Assembly (NCBI GenBank): GCA_041675885.1
Contig: JBAYSY010000010.1
Location: 1 to 64,000, forward strand
DNA from: JBAYSY01 sp041675885
GTDB lineage: Bacteria > Pseudomonadota > Alphaproteobacteria > Rhodobacterales > Rhodobacteraceae
Direction: 5' to 3'
DNA length: 64,000 nucleotides
The position numbers and the translations under genes were made by a program. The notes under the pieces are model-generated. The model was not told the origin of the DNA and searched no databases. It saw nothing but the letters and a program-made list of their open reading frames with translations. Of the stretch, positions 1 through 8,454 are shown piece by piece (position 1 is the stretch's first letter; the number at the start of each line of letters is the position of its first letter).

Positions 1-1
1 G

Positions 2-586
2 GAGGTGGCGGCGGCGGCGTTCGCGCTGGGGTCCGCCGGGGCCGGGTTCGGGGCGATGACGATGGGTCTCAAGGGCGGGCTCGGCTCGGCCTCGGCGGTG
101 CTGGCCTCGGGGCTGACGGTGGGGGCGCTGGTCGCGGTCAATTCGCTGGGCTCGGTCACCGTGGGCGACGGGCCGCAGTTCTGGGCCGCGCCCTGGGAAT
201 TGTCGAATGAGTTCGGCGGTTTGGGCCTGCCCGCAGGATTCGATGCGGCGGAGGAGCCGCGCCCCGGCAAGCGCATCCGCGAGGCCACGACCATCGCCAT
301 CGTGGCGACCGATGCCGCGTTGACCCAGGCGCAGGCGCAGCGGATGGCGGTCGCGGCGCATGACGGCATGGCGCGGGCCATCGTGCCCTCGCACACGCCG
401 TTCGACGGGGATCTGGTGTTCGCGGCGGCGACCGGAGAGAAGCCCCTGCCGGAGCCGGAGATCGACCCGTTCACGCTGGGCCATGCCGCCGCCTGCTGCC
501 TTGCGCGGGCCATCGCGCGGGCGGTTCATGAGGCCACGCCGCTGCCGGGCGATCTGCAACCGGCGTGGCGGGAGCGGCACGGCTGA
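2..586 (+). CDS. P1 family peptidase (DmpA/L-aminopeptidase-like), 5'-truncated
   Basis: This is the C-terminal part of a P1-family (MEROPS S58) aminopeptidase; the reading frame is open to the left edge of the window, so the real start lies outside. Near the visible start the residues GSAGAGFGAMTMGLKGGLGS match the family's glycine-rich segment, followed by a conserved hydrophobic strand (VGALVAVNSLGSV) containing the Asn-Ser pair, where S58 enzymes cleave themselves to expose the N-terminal Ser/Thr nucleophile. Known members are self-processing Ntn-like hydrolases that remove N-terminal residues from peptides or amides; the substrate here cannot be told. The tail (HAAACCLARAIARAVHEA) is typical. 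The next gene is convergent. Confidence 0.85.
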   Translation, partial: EVAAAAFALGSAGAGFGAMTMGLKGGLGSASAVLASGLTVGALVAVNSLGSVTVGDGPQFWAAPWELSNEFGGLGLPAGFDAAEEPRPGKRIREATTIAIVATDAALTQAQAQRMAVAAHDGMARAIVPSHTPFDGDLVFAAATGEKPLPEPEIDPFTLGHAAACCLARAIARAVHEATPLPGDLQPAWRERHG

Positions 587-647
587 GAGGCGTGTGACCG
601 GCGGCGGCGGCCCCGTCGGACATCTGTCGGACAGCCGTGCGTACGGC

Positions 648-1442
648 TCAGAGTCCGTCCACCAGTGTCGAAACCAGCGCGCCGCCGGGCGCGGCCAACC
701 CGTCGATCACGTCGAAATGGTGCCGCCCCGGTGCGACATGCCAGGGGCAGTCCCATGCCTCGGACAGGGTGCGCGCCTGCCAGAGGAAAGCCGGGCGTTC
801 CTGCCCGCCGACCCAGACCGTGGCCTCGCATCCCCCCTGCCGGGCGAGACCTGCCGGGCTTTCCGCCGCGGCCTCGGCGGGGTCGAGCCGCAGGGTCTTG
901 TTCATCGTGGTCTCGATCAGCGGGGCGAGGTCCGCAAGCGGCGAGATCGGCACCACCCGCCTGACCCGCGCCGCCACCTCGCCCGGCAGGGGGGCATCGG
1001 CGCAGCCCATCCGGGCGGAAAGATGCCCGCCCGCCGAATGGCCGGTCACGACGAGCGGGCCGGGCACCATCCCCGCCGCCGCCGCGACCGCCGCGCCCAC
1101 CTCGCGGGTGATCGCGGCGATCCTTGCCCCGGGCGCCAGCGTGTAGGAGGGCATCGCCACCGCCCAGCCGCGCGCAAGCGGACCGGCGGCGAGATGCGAC
1201 CAGTCCCCGCGCCCGAAGCGCAGCCAGTAGCCGCCATGCACGAACACGACGAGGCCGCGCGGATCGCCTTCGGGCAGGAACAGATCGAACCGCTGGCGCT
1301 CTGCCGTGCCGTAGGGAAGCCCCTCGCGGGCGCGCGGGCCAAGGGACGCGCGGAATTCCGCCGCCGCGGCGGCCCAGCGCGGCGGGTAATCCGCCGCACC
1401 CGGGATGAAATCGGCATTGGCATAGGCGCGGTCGTTCTGCAT
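648..1442 (-). CDS. alpha/beta hydrolase, arylformamidase/esterase-like
   Basis: A single-domain alpha/beta hydrolase of 264 residues. Visible hallmarks are the HGGYW oxyanion-hole motif, the nucleophile elbow GHSAGG and a late His-His (GRHHFDV) suited to the catalytic histidine. This pattern is shared by kynurenine formamidases and related carboxylesterases, so an arylformamidase-type role is possible but not shown; no tryptophan-degradation genes are adjacent. The start at 1442 is chosen because a strong GGAGGGGG lies a few bases upstream and the protein then begins MQNDRAY; an open frame extends 23 codons further but lacks a better ribosome site. Divergent from the dehydrogenase gene at 1554. 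Confidence 0.82.
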   Translation of the reverse strand: MQNDRAYANADFIPGAADYPPRWAAAAAEFRASLGPRAREGLPYGTAERQRFDLFLPEGDPRGLVVFVHGGYWLRFGRGDWSHLAAGPLARGWAVAMPSYTLAPGARIAAITREVGAAVAAAAGMVPGPLVVTGHSAGGHLSARMGCADAPLPGEVAARVRRVVPISPLADLAPLIETTMNKTLRLDPAEAAAESPAGLARQGGCEATVWVGGQERPAFLWQARTLSEAWDCPWHVAPGRHHFDVIDGLAAPGGALVSTLVDGL

Positions 1443-1553
1443 CGGCTCCCCCTCCGGCTCCCCTGCCCTTTTCATAGCCTGCCGGGGCCGGGGATGGACA
1501 AGCCCCCCCACCCCGTGCTTTGCATGTCGCGTCTATCATCCGGGAGGCCCGCC

Positions 1554-3032
1554 ATGCTCGATACCGTCACCGATCTTCGTTCGCTGCTGAAAGACCCGGC
1601 GTTGCTCGCCACCCGCGCCTATGTCGCCGGAGAATGGATCGAGGCCGACGACGGCGCGACCTTCCCCGTCACCAACCCGGCGCGGGGCGATGTGATCTGC
1701 ACCGTCCCCGACCTCGGCCGGGAGGAGACCGCCCGCGCCATCGCGGCGGCCGAATCCGCGATGAAGGGCTGGACCGCCCGCACCGCCAAGGAGCGCGCCA
1801 ACACCCTGCGCCGCTGGTATGAGCTGATGATGGAGAACCAGGACGACCTGGCCGCGATCCTGACCGCCGAGATGGGCAAGCCGCTGGCCGAGGCCAAGGG
1901 CGAGATCGCCTATGGCGCCAGCTTCATCGAATGGTTCGCCGAGGAAGCCAAGCGCGTCTATGGCGAGACCATCCCCGGCCACCAGCCCGACAAACGCATC
2001 ACCGTGCTGAAACAGCCGATCGGCGTGGTCGGTTCGATCACGCCGTGGAACTTTCCGAACGCGATGATCACCCGCAAATGCGGCCCGGCGCTGGCGGTGG
2101 GCTGCGGTTTCGTCGCCCGCCCCGCCGCCGAGACGCCGCTTTCGGCGCTGGCGCTGGCGGTGCTGGCCGAGCGCGCCGGACTGCCCGCCGGGCTGTTCTC
2201 GGTCATCACCTCGACGAAATCCTCGGCCATCGGCAAGGAGTTCTGCGAGAACCCGACCGTGCGGAAACTGACCTTCACCGGCTCGACCGAGGTCGGGCGC
2301 ATCCTGCTGCGGCAGGCCGCCGACCAGGTGATGAAATGCTCGATGGAGCTGGGCGGCAACGCGCCCTTCATCGTCTTCGACGACGCCGATCTGGATGCGG
2401 CGGTCGCGGGCGCCATGGCGTCCAAGTTCCGCAACAACGGCCAGACCTGCGTCTGCGCCAACCGCATCTACGTGCAGGCCGGGGTCTACGACGCTTTCGC
2501 CGAAAAGCTGGCGGCGGCGGTCGGCGGGCTGAACGTGGGCGACGGGCTGAAGTCCGGGATCGACACCGGGCCGCTGGTGAACATGGCCGCGGTGGAAAAG
2601 GTCGAGGAACATATCGCCGATGCGCTGGCCAAGGGCGGGAAGATCGTCACCGGCGGCAAGCGTCACGATCTGGGCGGCTCGTTCTTTCAGCCGACCGTGG
2701 TGGCCGGCGTCACTTCGGACATGCTGGTGACCAACGAGGAGACCTTCGGCCCGCTTGCGCCGCTGTTCCGCTTCGAGACCGAGGAAGAGGCGGTCGCGGC
2801 GGCGAACGACACGATCTTCGGGCTGGCGTCCTATTTCTACGCCCGCGACATCGGCCGGATCACCCGGGTGCAGGAGGCGCTGGAATACGGCATCGTCGGC
2901 GTGAACACCGGCATCATCTCGACCGAGGTGGCACCCTTCGGCGGGGTCAAGCAGTCCGGGCTGGGGCGCGAGGGTTCGCACCACGGGACCGAGGACTATC
3001 TGGAGATGAAATACATCTGCCTGTCGGTCTGA
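1554..3032 (+). CDS. gabD: NAD(P)-dependent succinate-semialdehyde dehydrogenase
   Basis: Aldehyde dehydrogenase superfamily enzyme of 492 residues, closest by eye to GabD, which oxidises succinate semialdehyde to succinate at the end of GABA and polyamine/putrescine degradation. Seen: TPWNFP cofactor loop (about 163-168), catalytic Glu in MELGGNAPFIV (about 265), catalytic Cys in NNGQTCVCANR (about 299), and a C-terminal PFGGVKQSGLGREG. At the usual cofactor-binding Lys the sequence reads VARPA, i.e. Arg; I believe this is common in one GabD subgroup, but that needs an alignment. Start supported by GGGAGG about 7 bases upstream. It stands alone; a repeat module follows its stop. Confidence 0.9.
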   Translation: MLDTVTDLRSLLKDPALLATRAYVAGEWIEADDGATFPVTNPARGDVICTVPDLGREETARAIAAAESAMKGWTARTAKERANTLRRWYELMMENQDDLAAILTAEMGKPLAEAKGEIAYGASFIEWFAEEAKRVYGETIPGHQPDKRITVLKQPIGVVGSITPWNFPNAMITRKCGPALAVGCGFVARPAAETPLSALALAVLAERAGLPAGLFSVITSTKSSAIGKEFCENPTVRKLTFTGSTEVGRILLRQAADQVMKCSMELGGNAPFIVFDDADLDAAVAGAMASKFRNNGQTCVCANRIYVQAGVYDAFAEKLAAAVGGLNVGDGLKSGIDTGPLVNMAAVEKVEEHIADALAKGGKIVTGGKRHDLGGSFFQPTVVAGVTSDMLVTNEETFGPLAPLFRFETEEEAVAAANDTIFGLASYFYARDIGRITRVQEALEYGIVGVNTGIISTEVAPFGGVKQSGLGREGSHHGTEDYLEMKYICLSV

Positions 3033-3091
3033 CCGGCCTTCGCCGGCCGGGACAGGGGGGGTGGTTGGGGAGGGGCCTGGGGAGCACCCCG

Positions 3092-3142
3092 CCCGGACTC
3101 AAGGCGCGGCACGTGCCGCCGGGCAGCGGCCTCCCGCTGCCC
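3092..3142 (+). repeat. truncated copy of a dispersed 3'-end hairpin module
   Basis: Begins CCCGGACTCAAGGCGC, closes a hairpin with GCCGGG and continues into CAGCGGCC, the same order as the modules at 23496, 37483 and (inverted) 20668. Here only the hairpin and the first bases of the adjoining part are kept. It lies between gabD and the CNNM gene. A separate small CCGGC/GCCGG hairpin directly follows the gabD stop at 3033-3046. Confidence 0.6.
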
Positions 3143-3306
3143 TATGTTGCACCTGTGCGGCTGCCGCCGGGGACAGGCAGGACTCCGGGCCGATCCACCG
3201 CGCCACGGGGGGAATGGGTCTTTTGGGGCCACCCGCCTCTTGCCATTCCCGCGCAACTGCCGATAATCCGGGGGCATAGAGGCATATCCTGCCCGGCCGC
3301 CTTTCC

Positions 3307-4578
3307 TTGTTATTAGAACTCTTCATCGTCGTCGCGCTCATCCTCATCAACGGGGCGCTGGCCATGTCGGAACTTGCGGTCGTCTCGTCGCGGCCGGTGC
3401 GGTTGCGGGCGCTTGCCGACAAGGGCGACCACCGGGCCGAAACCGCACTGCGGCTGGCGGCCAATCCGGGGCGGTTCCTGTCATCGGTGCAGATCGGCAT
3501 CACGCTGGTGGGGATCCTGTCGGGCGCGTTCTCGGGCGCGACGCTGGGGTTCCGGCTGGCGCAATGGCTGCTGACGCAGGGAATGCCGCCGCTGTGGGCC
3601 GATGCGCTGGGCGTCGGCGGGGTGGTGGTGGCGATCACCTATCTGACGCTGATCATGGGCGAACTGGTGCCGAAGCAGATCGCGCTGCGCAACCCCGAGC
3701 GGATGGCGGCGGCGGTCGCCCGGCCGATGCTGCTGATCTCGCGTGTCGCGGCGCCGCTGGTGTGGCTGCTCGACATCTCCGGGCGGCTGGTGCTGACCGC
3801 GCTGGGCCAGCGCGGCGAAAGCGGCAGCCGCATCAGCGATGAGGAAATCCGCACCATCCTTGCCGAGGCCCGCGTCGAGGGGGTGATCGAGACCGAGGAG
3901 CAGGAGATGCTTTCGGGCGTCATGCGGCTGGCCGACCGCAAGGCGCGGGCGCTGATGACCCCGCGCCACGAGGTGCAGATGGTCGATTTGCAGGCCGAAC
4001 CCGACGAGGTGCTGGAGAGGATCCGCGAATCGGGCCGCCCTCGGCTACCGGTGCGCGACCGCGATACCGACGAGGTGCTGGGCGTGCTCTACCTCACCGA
4101 CGCCTTCGCGGCGCTGAGCCGGGGCGAGGTGCTGGACCTGCGCGGGCTGATCCGCGAGGTGCCGGTGGTCTCGGACCAGGCCGACGCGCTGGATATCGTG
4201 GAAATCCTGCGCAACGCCCGCAACCATTTCGCGCTGGTCTATGACGAATACGGCGATTTCGAGGGGATCATCACCACCGGCGACATCCTCGAATCGATCA
4301 CCGGCAGTTTCGACGGCGAGACCGAGGAGCCGGCGGTGGTCGAGCGCGAGGACGGAAGCTGGCTGGTGTCAGGCTGGATGCCCGCCGACGAATTCTGCGA
4401 CCGCACCGGCCTGTCGCGCGAGGTGGCGGGGGGCTATTCCACCGTGGCGGGGCTGGTGCTCAACCATCTGAGCCATATCCCGGCGCTGGGCGAAAGCTTT
4501 ATGCTTGAGGGCTGGCGTTTCGAGGTGATCGACCTTGACGACCGGCGGATCGACAAGCTGCTGGTGTCGCGGGCCTGA
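3307..4578 (+). CDS. CNNM/CBS-pair membrane protein (HlyC/CorC family)
   Basis: Inner-membrane protein of 423 residues with the standard order: N-terminal CNNM transmembrane domain (about 1-190, several hydrophobic helices, with the start LLELFIVVALILINGALAMSE), a tandem CBS pair (about 205-330, including the ALMTPRHEV segment) and a C-terminal CorC/HlyC domain (about 345-423). Relatives are linked to magnesium/cobalt efflux or homeostasis; the 'hemolysin' name is historical. The start is a TTG: the frame closes at a TAA at 3265 and no ATG or GTG precedes the first membrane helix. No convincing ribosome site is visible. A bidirectional terminator-like hairpin follows. Confidence 0.88.
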   Translation: MLLELFIVVALILINGALAMSELAVVSSRPVRLRALADKGDHRAETALRLAANPGRFLSSVQIGITLVGILSGAFSGATLGFRLAQWLLTQGMPPLWADALGVGGVVVAITYLTLIMGELVPKQIALRNPERMAAAVARPMLLISRVAAPLVWLLDISGRLVLTALGQRGESGSRISDEEIRTILAEARVEGVIETEEQEMLSGVMRLADRKARALMTPRHEVQMVDLQAEPDEVLERIRESGRPRLPVRDRDTDEVLGVLYLTDAFAALSRGEVLDLRGLIREVPVVSDQADALDIVEILRNARNHFALVYDEYGDFEGIITTGDILESITGSFDGETEEPAVVEREDGSWLVSGWMPADEFCDRTGLSREVAGGYSTVAGLVLNHLSHIPALGESFMLEGWRFEVIDLDDRRIDKLLVSRA

Positions 4579-4618
4579 CCGGCGCGGGGGCGGGTTTCCG
4601 CCTTTGGCGGAAGCCTGC

Positions 4619-4645
4619 GGCGCGGATATTTTCAGACAGAAGAAG
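4619..4645 (+). repeat. intergenic GGATATTT motif, copy 1
   Basis: GCGGATATTTTCAGACAG followed by AAGAAG, immediately 5' of the terminator hairpin. It resembles segments at 17293, 49081 (minus strand) and 56251; see the findings. Confidence 0.5.
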
Positions 4646-4670
4646 GCGCACGGGGGGGTCCGCGCGCCTT
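4643..4670. terminator. bidirectional terminator between convergent genes
   Basis: Arms AAGGCGC (4643-4649) and GCGCCTT (4664-4670) enclose a G-rich loop, with an extra CG/CG pairing inside. T-rich tracts follow in both directions (GTTTCGTTCG on plus, CTTCTTCTG on minus). It sits between the convergent CNNM and small heat-shock genes, so it plausibly ends both transcripts. Confidence 0.6.
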
Positions 4671-4691
4671 GTTTCGTTCGGTGGTTCCGCG

Positions 4692-5156
4692 TCAGGCGGT
4701 GGCGTTTTCCACCGCCTTTGCTTCGATATCGCCCGTGCGGGCGATCTCGATCCGGCGGGGTTTCAGCGCCTCGGGCGTTTCGCGCAGCAGGTCGATGTGC
4801 AGCATCCCGTTTTCATGCAGCGCGCCGGTGACCCGGACGTGATCGGCAAGCGCGAAGCGGCGCTCGAACGCGCGGGTGGCGATGCCGCGATGCAGGTAGG
4901 TGCGCCCCTCGGGTTCGGCCGCCTTGCGCGCGGCGATGTGGAGCGTGCCGTCCTTGACCTCGACCGACAGTTCGTCCCCGGTGAATCCGGCAACGGCGAC
5001 CGAGATGCGATAGGCGTCCTCGGCGGTCTTCTCGATATTGTAGGGCGGATAGGTGGGTTGGGTCACGTCGGCGGTCAGAACCCGATCCATCAGATCGGCG
5101 ATCCGGTCGAACCCGACGGTGGCCCGGTAAAGTGGGGCAAGGTCGAAATTACGCAT
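4692..5156 (-). CDS. ibpA: small heat-shock protein, Hsp20/IbpA family
   Basis: Alpha-crystallin chaperone of 154 residues that binds unfolding proteins in the cytoplasm. After an N-terminal segment MRNFDLAPLYRATVGFDRI, which resembles E. coli IbpA, comes YPPYNIEKTAEDAYRI and an alpha-crystallin domain (about 35-130) with the conserved tail A-LENGMLHIDL-like segment (here LHENGMLHIDL). The start at 5156 is fixed by AACGGAGGAUGAC directly upstream; an upstream in-frame Met would overlap that site. The 5' leader can fold so that the ribosome site is masked, and an RpoH-type promoter lies upstream (separate entries), consistent with heat induction at both levels. Confidence 0.92.
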   Translation of the reverse strand: MRNFDLAPLYRATVGFDRIADLMDRVLTADVTQPTYPPYNIEKTAEDAYRISVAVAGFTGDELSVEVKDGTLHIAARKAAEPEGRTYLHRGIATRAFERRFALADHVRVTGALHENGMLHIDLLRETPEALKPRRIEIARTGDIEAKAVENATA

Positions 5157-5246
5157 GTCATCCTCCGTTGAGCGATGTCTGGCCCCGTGCCCGAAAGGCA
5201 CACGGGGCGGTCTGAATGGCCGGACCCGCCATGCGGCGTCCGGTCA
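5157..5246 (-). promoter_or_regulatory. putative ROSE-type RNA thermometer in the small heat-shock leader
   Basis: Reading the minus strand, the leader holds three stem-loops. I: CCGGAC...GTCCGG (5243-5220). II: GCCCCGTG...CACGGGGC (about 5208-5182). III: next to the start codon, AUCGCU (5176-5171) can pair with the ribosome site AGGAU (5164-5160), leaving G5173 bulged. Known ROSE elements upstream of rhizobial and enterobacterial small heat-shock genes end in just such a hairpin, with a U(U/C)GCU strand and an unpaired G opposite the AGGA of the Shine-Dalgarno. The pairing was done by eye; no folding energy was calculated. Confidence 0.72.
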
Positions 5247-5252
5247 GGATTG

Positions 5253-5281
5253 ATCTGGGCAAGCGGGCGGGGGATTTCAAG
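5253..5281 (-). promoter_or_regulatory. putative RpoH (sigma-32) promoter for the small heat-shock gene
   Basis: On the minus strand CTTGAAA (5281-5275) is followed 14 bases later by GCCCAGAT (5260-5253). This resembles the E. coli heat-shock consensus CTTGAAA / CCCCATNT, with the -35 perfect and the -10 differing at two positions. A start about 7 bases downstream would give a leader of about 90 bases, the size expected for a ROSE leader. Confidence 0.6.
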
Positions 5282-6152
5282 TATGGGGCCGGGGGTGCGG
5301 GAGCCGGGCAGCAGGATGCCGCCCGCCATCAGGCAGGGCGGGCGGCATCCGTTACCGAAACACTCCGATACAGTCGCGGTTTGCCGTGCCGGACAAGCCG
5401 ACCCGCACATGACCGAACCACCTGATCGCGAATGCCGATGGACGATCCGCCCCCAAGGCCATAACGGCGCGGCTGGCGATGCCCGAAGGCAACCGGCGCA
5501 GTGATCCGCAGCGGGGCGGGGTGTCTGTTCGGCAATACCCGGAAACCCCTTACGAACAATGAATTCCGGCTTCGCGCGTTGCCGGAAGCACTTGCGACAG
5601 CAAGCACCACTTACACCCTTGCCGCCGCGTCCTGTTCCCCGCGGCAGAAATACCGGCCGCGCGTCCCGTGCGGTTCGCAGCCGTTTCCAATGGCCTGTTT
5701 ATAGCAGAAATCCTTGCATTCCGGAAGCCGGGCCGCGCGGTTTCGCCGCATTGCCGCCGTATTCTGGCCATTATTCAGCCTGTGTGTGTTATTCCTGCCG
5801 CCCTGGCGCAGGACCGGCCGCCCCTGCCCGCACCGCACGGCCCGCACTGGACAGCCTGCACTGGCCCCGCCGATTCGCGCCCCGCTCCGCGCGGCATGAT
5901 CCCGCCGTTCACCGGCAAGGCAACGCATGACAATTCCGGCAACGGCGGTGCGAAACAAGGCGCCATCCCGGACTTGCATGACGAAGATCGGTGCGACAAT
6001 ATGAGGCGTTCTTGCGGTGCTAAGGTGATGCCCGGCAAGGCAACTCTCGGTTCGGGCAGATCGCCGCCATCATACGTGAACCCGGCAGGGTGATCCAGAA
6101 ACAGGCCGGAAACAGGCCGGAAACAGGAACGGGAACGGGAGGCGGATCAGGG
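5282..6152. other. gene-free interval of about 0.87 kb
   Basis: No open frame here has a recognisable domain, good codon use or a ribosome site, and composition looks less GC-rich than the flanking genes, particularly from 5520 to 5800. It holds a strong hairpin at 5314-5350 and, next to the transporter start, short direct repeats of CGGAAACAGG (about 6099-6130). It presumably includes the promoter of the transporter operon, which I could not pinpoint. Confidence 0.5.
5314..5350. other. 14-bp perfect stem-loop
   Basis: GGATGCCGCCCGCC (5314-5327) and its exact complement GGCGGGCGGCATCC (5337-5350) flank a 9-base loop. There is no T tract on either side, so it is not a typical intrinsic terminator. 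It sits just upstream of the heat-shock promoter, in the gene-free interval. Confidence 0.6.
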
Positions 6153-7268
6153 ATGGCGGACGTGGCGGACATGACAGGAACGGCCGACCGATTCGTAGCC
6201 TTCGAGCATGTGCAGAAAAGCTATGACGGCCAGGTACTGGTCGTGCGCGACCTCAACCTCGACATCGCCAAGGGCGAGTTCCTGACCATGCTCGGCCCCT
6301 CGGGTTCGGGCAAGACCACGACGCTGATGATGCTGGCCGGGTTCGAGACCGCGACCAGCGGCAAGATCCTGCTGGACGGCCGCCCGATCAACCTGGTGCC
6401 GCCGCACAAGCGCGGCATCGGCATGGTGTTCCAGAACTACGCGCTGTTCCCGCACATGACGGTGGGCGAGAACCTGGCCTTTCCGCTGGAGGTGCGCGGC
6501 ATGGGCCGGGCCGAACGCGAGGACAAGATCCGGCGCGCGCTCGACATGGTGCAGATGGGCGCCTTCGCCAGTCGGCGCCCGGCACAGCTTTCCGGCGGCC
6601 AGCAGCAGCGCATCGCGCTGGCCCGCGCGCTGGTGTTCGAGCCCAAGCTGGTGCTGATGGACGAACCGCTGGGCGCGCTCGACAAGCAGCTGCGCGAACA
6701 TATGCAGTTCGAGATCAAGCACCTGCATGAAAGCCTTGGAATCACCGTGGTCTATGTGACCCACGATCAGGGCGAGGCGCTGACCATGAGCGACCGGGTG
6801 GCGGTGTTCAACGACGGGCGCATCCAGCAGCTTGCCGCCCCCGACGAGCTTTACGAGCGGCCCGGAAACAGCTTTGTCGCGGGCTTCATCGGCGAGAACA
6901 ACAAGCTGGCCGGGACGGTCGAGAAGATCGACGGCGAACACGCGCTGGTGCGGCTGGCCGACGGCTCTCTGATCGACGCGACGGCGGTGAACGTCACGGC
7001 GGCGGGTCAGCCCACGCTGGTGTCGATCCGCCCGGAGCGGGTCGAGATCGGGCCGCCGGACGATGGCGGGCACGGCCAGACCGTCGAGGCCGAGGTGCTG
7101 GAATTCATCTATATGGGCGACGTGTTCCGCACCCGGCTTTCCGTTGCCGGGTCCGAGGATTTCATCGTCAAGAACCGCAACGCCCGCGGCCGCCGCAGGC
7201 TGGAGCCGGGCGAAAGGATCAGGATCGGTTGGGCGCGACAGGATGCACGCGCGCTCGACCCGCTGTAA
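6153..7268 (+). CDS. potA: ABC transporter ATP-binding protein, polyamine (PotA) type
   Basis: Cytoplasmic ATPase of 371 residues that would power uptake through the two permeases downstream. Walker A GPSGSGKTT (about 48-56), Q-loop VFQNYALFPHM, signature LSGGQQQR (about 146-153), Walker B VLMDEP (about 167-172) and the switch His in VTHDQ are all present, followed by a C-terminal TOBE-like regulatory domain (about 285-371) as in PotA/CysA-type subunits. The start at 6153 is preferred for GGGAGG about 10 bases upstream; an upstream GTG at 6090 would run through the short direct repeats and is less likely. First gene of a four-gene operon: ATPase, binding protein, permease, permease. Confidence 0.88.
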   Translation: MADVADMTGTADRFVAFEHVQKSYDGQVLVVRDLNLDIAKGEFLTMLGPSGSGKTTTLMMLAGFETATSGKILLDGRPINLVPPHKRGIGMVFQNYALFPHMTVGENLAFPLEVRGMGRAEREDKIRRALDMVQMGAFASRRPAQLSGGQQQRIALARALVFEPKLVLMDEPLGALDKQLREHMQFEIKHLHESLGITVVYVTHDQGEALTMSDRVAVFNDGRIQQLAAPDELYERPGNSFVAGFIGENNKLAGTVEKIDGEHALVRLADGSLIDATAVNVTAAGQPTLVSIRPERVEIGPPDDGGHGQTVEAEVLEFIYMGDVFRTRLSVAGSEDFIVKNRNARGRRRLEPGERIRIGWARQDARALDPL

Positions 7269-7325
7269 CGGCCGCGGCCGGGACGGCGAGACCAAAAGAC
7301 GTGCAACCGACAACAGGAGACGGGA

Positions 7326-8396
7326 ATGAAAAAGCTGCTAGCACTGACCACCGCCCTGAGCGTCGCGGGCCTTGCCGCGAATGCGCAGGAAATCACGGTG
7401 ATGTCCTTCGGCGGCGCCTATGGCGCAAGCCAGATGGAAGCCTATCACAAGCCCTATCAGGCGCTGACCGGCATCCGCATCAATTCGGTCGATGCCGACA
7501 ATCCGGCGATTCCGCTCAAGGCGCAGGTCGAGGCCGGGAACGTCACCGTCGATGTGGCCGACCTGGAGCCGTCGGACCTGCTGCGGCTGTGCGACGAGGG
7601 CGCGCTTGAGGTGCTGCCGCTCGACGAACTGCCGCTGGCCCCCGACGGCACGAGCTGGGAAGACGACTTCATCGACGGCGGCATCTACGAATGCGGCGTC
7701 GGCACCATCGTCTATTCGACCCTGATCGCCTATCGCACCGACAGCGGCGTGAACCCCACCTCAAGCGCCGACTTCTTCGACCTTGAGAAGTTCCCCGGCA
7801 AGCGCGGGCTGCGCAAGGGTGCGAAATTCGCGCTGGAACTGGCGCTGATGGCCGACGGGGTGGCGCCGGAAGACGTCTATGAGGCGCTGACCACCCAGGA
7901 GGGCGTGGACCGCGCCTTCGCCAAGCTGGACACGATCAAGTCCGAGGTGATCTGGTGGGAGGCGGGTGCGCAGGCGCCGCAGCTTCTGGCCGATGGCGAG
8001 GTGGTGATGACCACCGGCTACAACGGGCGTTTCTTCAACGCGATGATCGAGGAGAACCAGCCGTTCGAACTGTTCTGGCAGAACCAGATCCTCGACTTCA
8101 ACCTGTTCGTGATCCCGAAGGGCACCCCGAACCGTGACGCGGCGTGGGAGTTCATCAAATGGGCGACCGACACCCAGCGGCTGGCCGATCAGGCGGGATA
8201 TATCTCCTACGGGCCGGTACGGCGGTCGTCGATGCCGCTTGTCGGCACCTTCAAGGATGGGGTGACCGAGATGGCGCGGCACCTGCCGACCCATCCCGAC
8301 AACATGGAAGGCGCGCTGACGACCTCGATCGAGTTCTGGGCCGACTATGACATCGAACTGAGCGAGCGGTTCAACGCCTGGCTTGCCTCGAACTGA
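7326..8396 (+). CDS. potD: periplasmic polyamine-binding protein, PotD/PotF type
   Basis: Extracellular solute-binding protein of 356 residues. It begins with a clear Sec signal peptide (MKKLLALTTALSVAGLAANA, cleavage before QE), then EITVMSFGGAYG, typical of the spermidine/putrescine-binding family, and a Trp/Tyr-rich ligand cleft region (VIWWEAGAQAPQLL; VMTTGYNGRFFNAM). It would capture the ligand in the periplasm and deliver it to the permease pair encoded next. CAGGAG stands about 6 bases before ATG. Ligand identity (putrescine, spermidine or another amine) is inferred from the family and cannot be read from the sequence alone. Confidence 0.85.
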   Translation: MKKLLALTTALSVAGLAANAQEITVMSFGGAYGASQMEAYHKPYQALTGIRINSVDADNPAIPLKAQVEAGNVTVDVADLEPSDLLRLCDEGALEVLPLDELPLAPDGTSWEDDFIDGGIYECGVGTIVYSTLIAYRTDSGVNPTSSADFFDLEKFPGKRGLRKGAKFALELALMADGVAPEDVYEALTTQEGVDRAFAKLDTIKSEVIWWEAGAQAPQLLADGEVVMTTGYNGRFFNAMIEENQPFELFWQNQILDFNLFVIPKGTPNRDAAWEFIKWATDTQRLADQAGYISYGPVRRSSMPLVGTFKDGVTEMARHLPTHPDNMEGALTTSIEFWADYDIELSERFNAWLASN

Positions 8397-8454
8397 TATC
8401 GCCCGGCGGCGCGGCCCCCCGGCCGCGCCGCCACCCCGAGCGGAGGAGATGCCG

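Noticed and set aside
526..1539. Long open frame on the minus strand overlapping the alpha/beta hydrolase in another frame
   Set aside because: It runs in a shifted frame across a clearly conserved hydrolase and has Arg/Ala/Gly-rich low-complexity translation typical of GC-rich shadow frames.
4643..4670. Reading the hairpin between the CNNM and heat-shock genes as a riboswitch
   Set aside because: It is 3' to both convergent genes and has T-rich tails on each side, so a terminator is the simpler reading.
5668..6093. 141-codon open frame in the gene-free interval
   Set aside because: No ribosome site, no domain, and Pro/Arg/His-rich composition like other spurious frames; the GTG/ATG positions overlap the transporter leader.
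6099..6135. CGGAAACAGG direct repeats before the transporter as a CRISPR-like or origin iteron array
   Set aside because: Only two to three short adjacent units, without spacers; more likely slippage or a minor leader feature.
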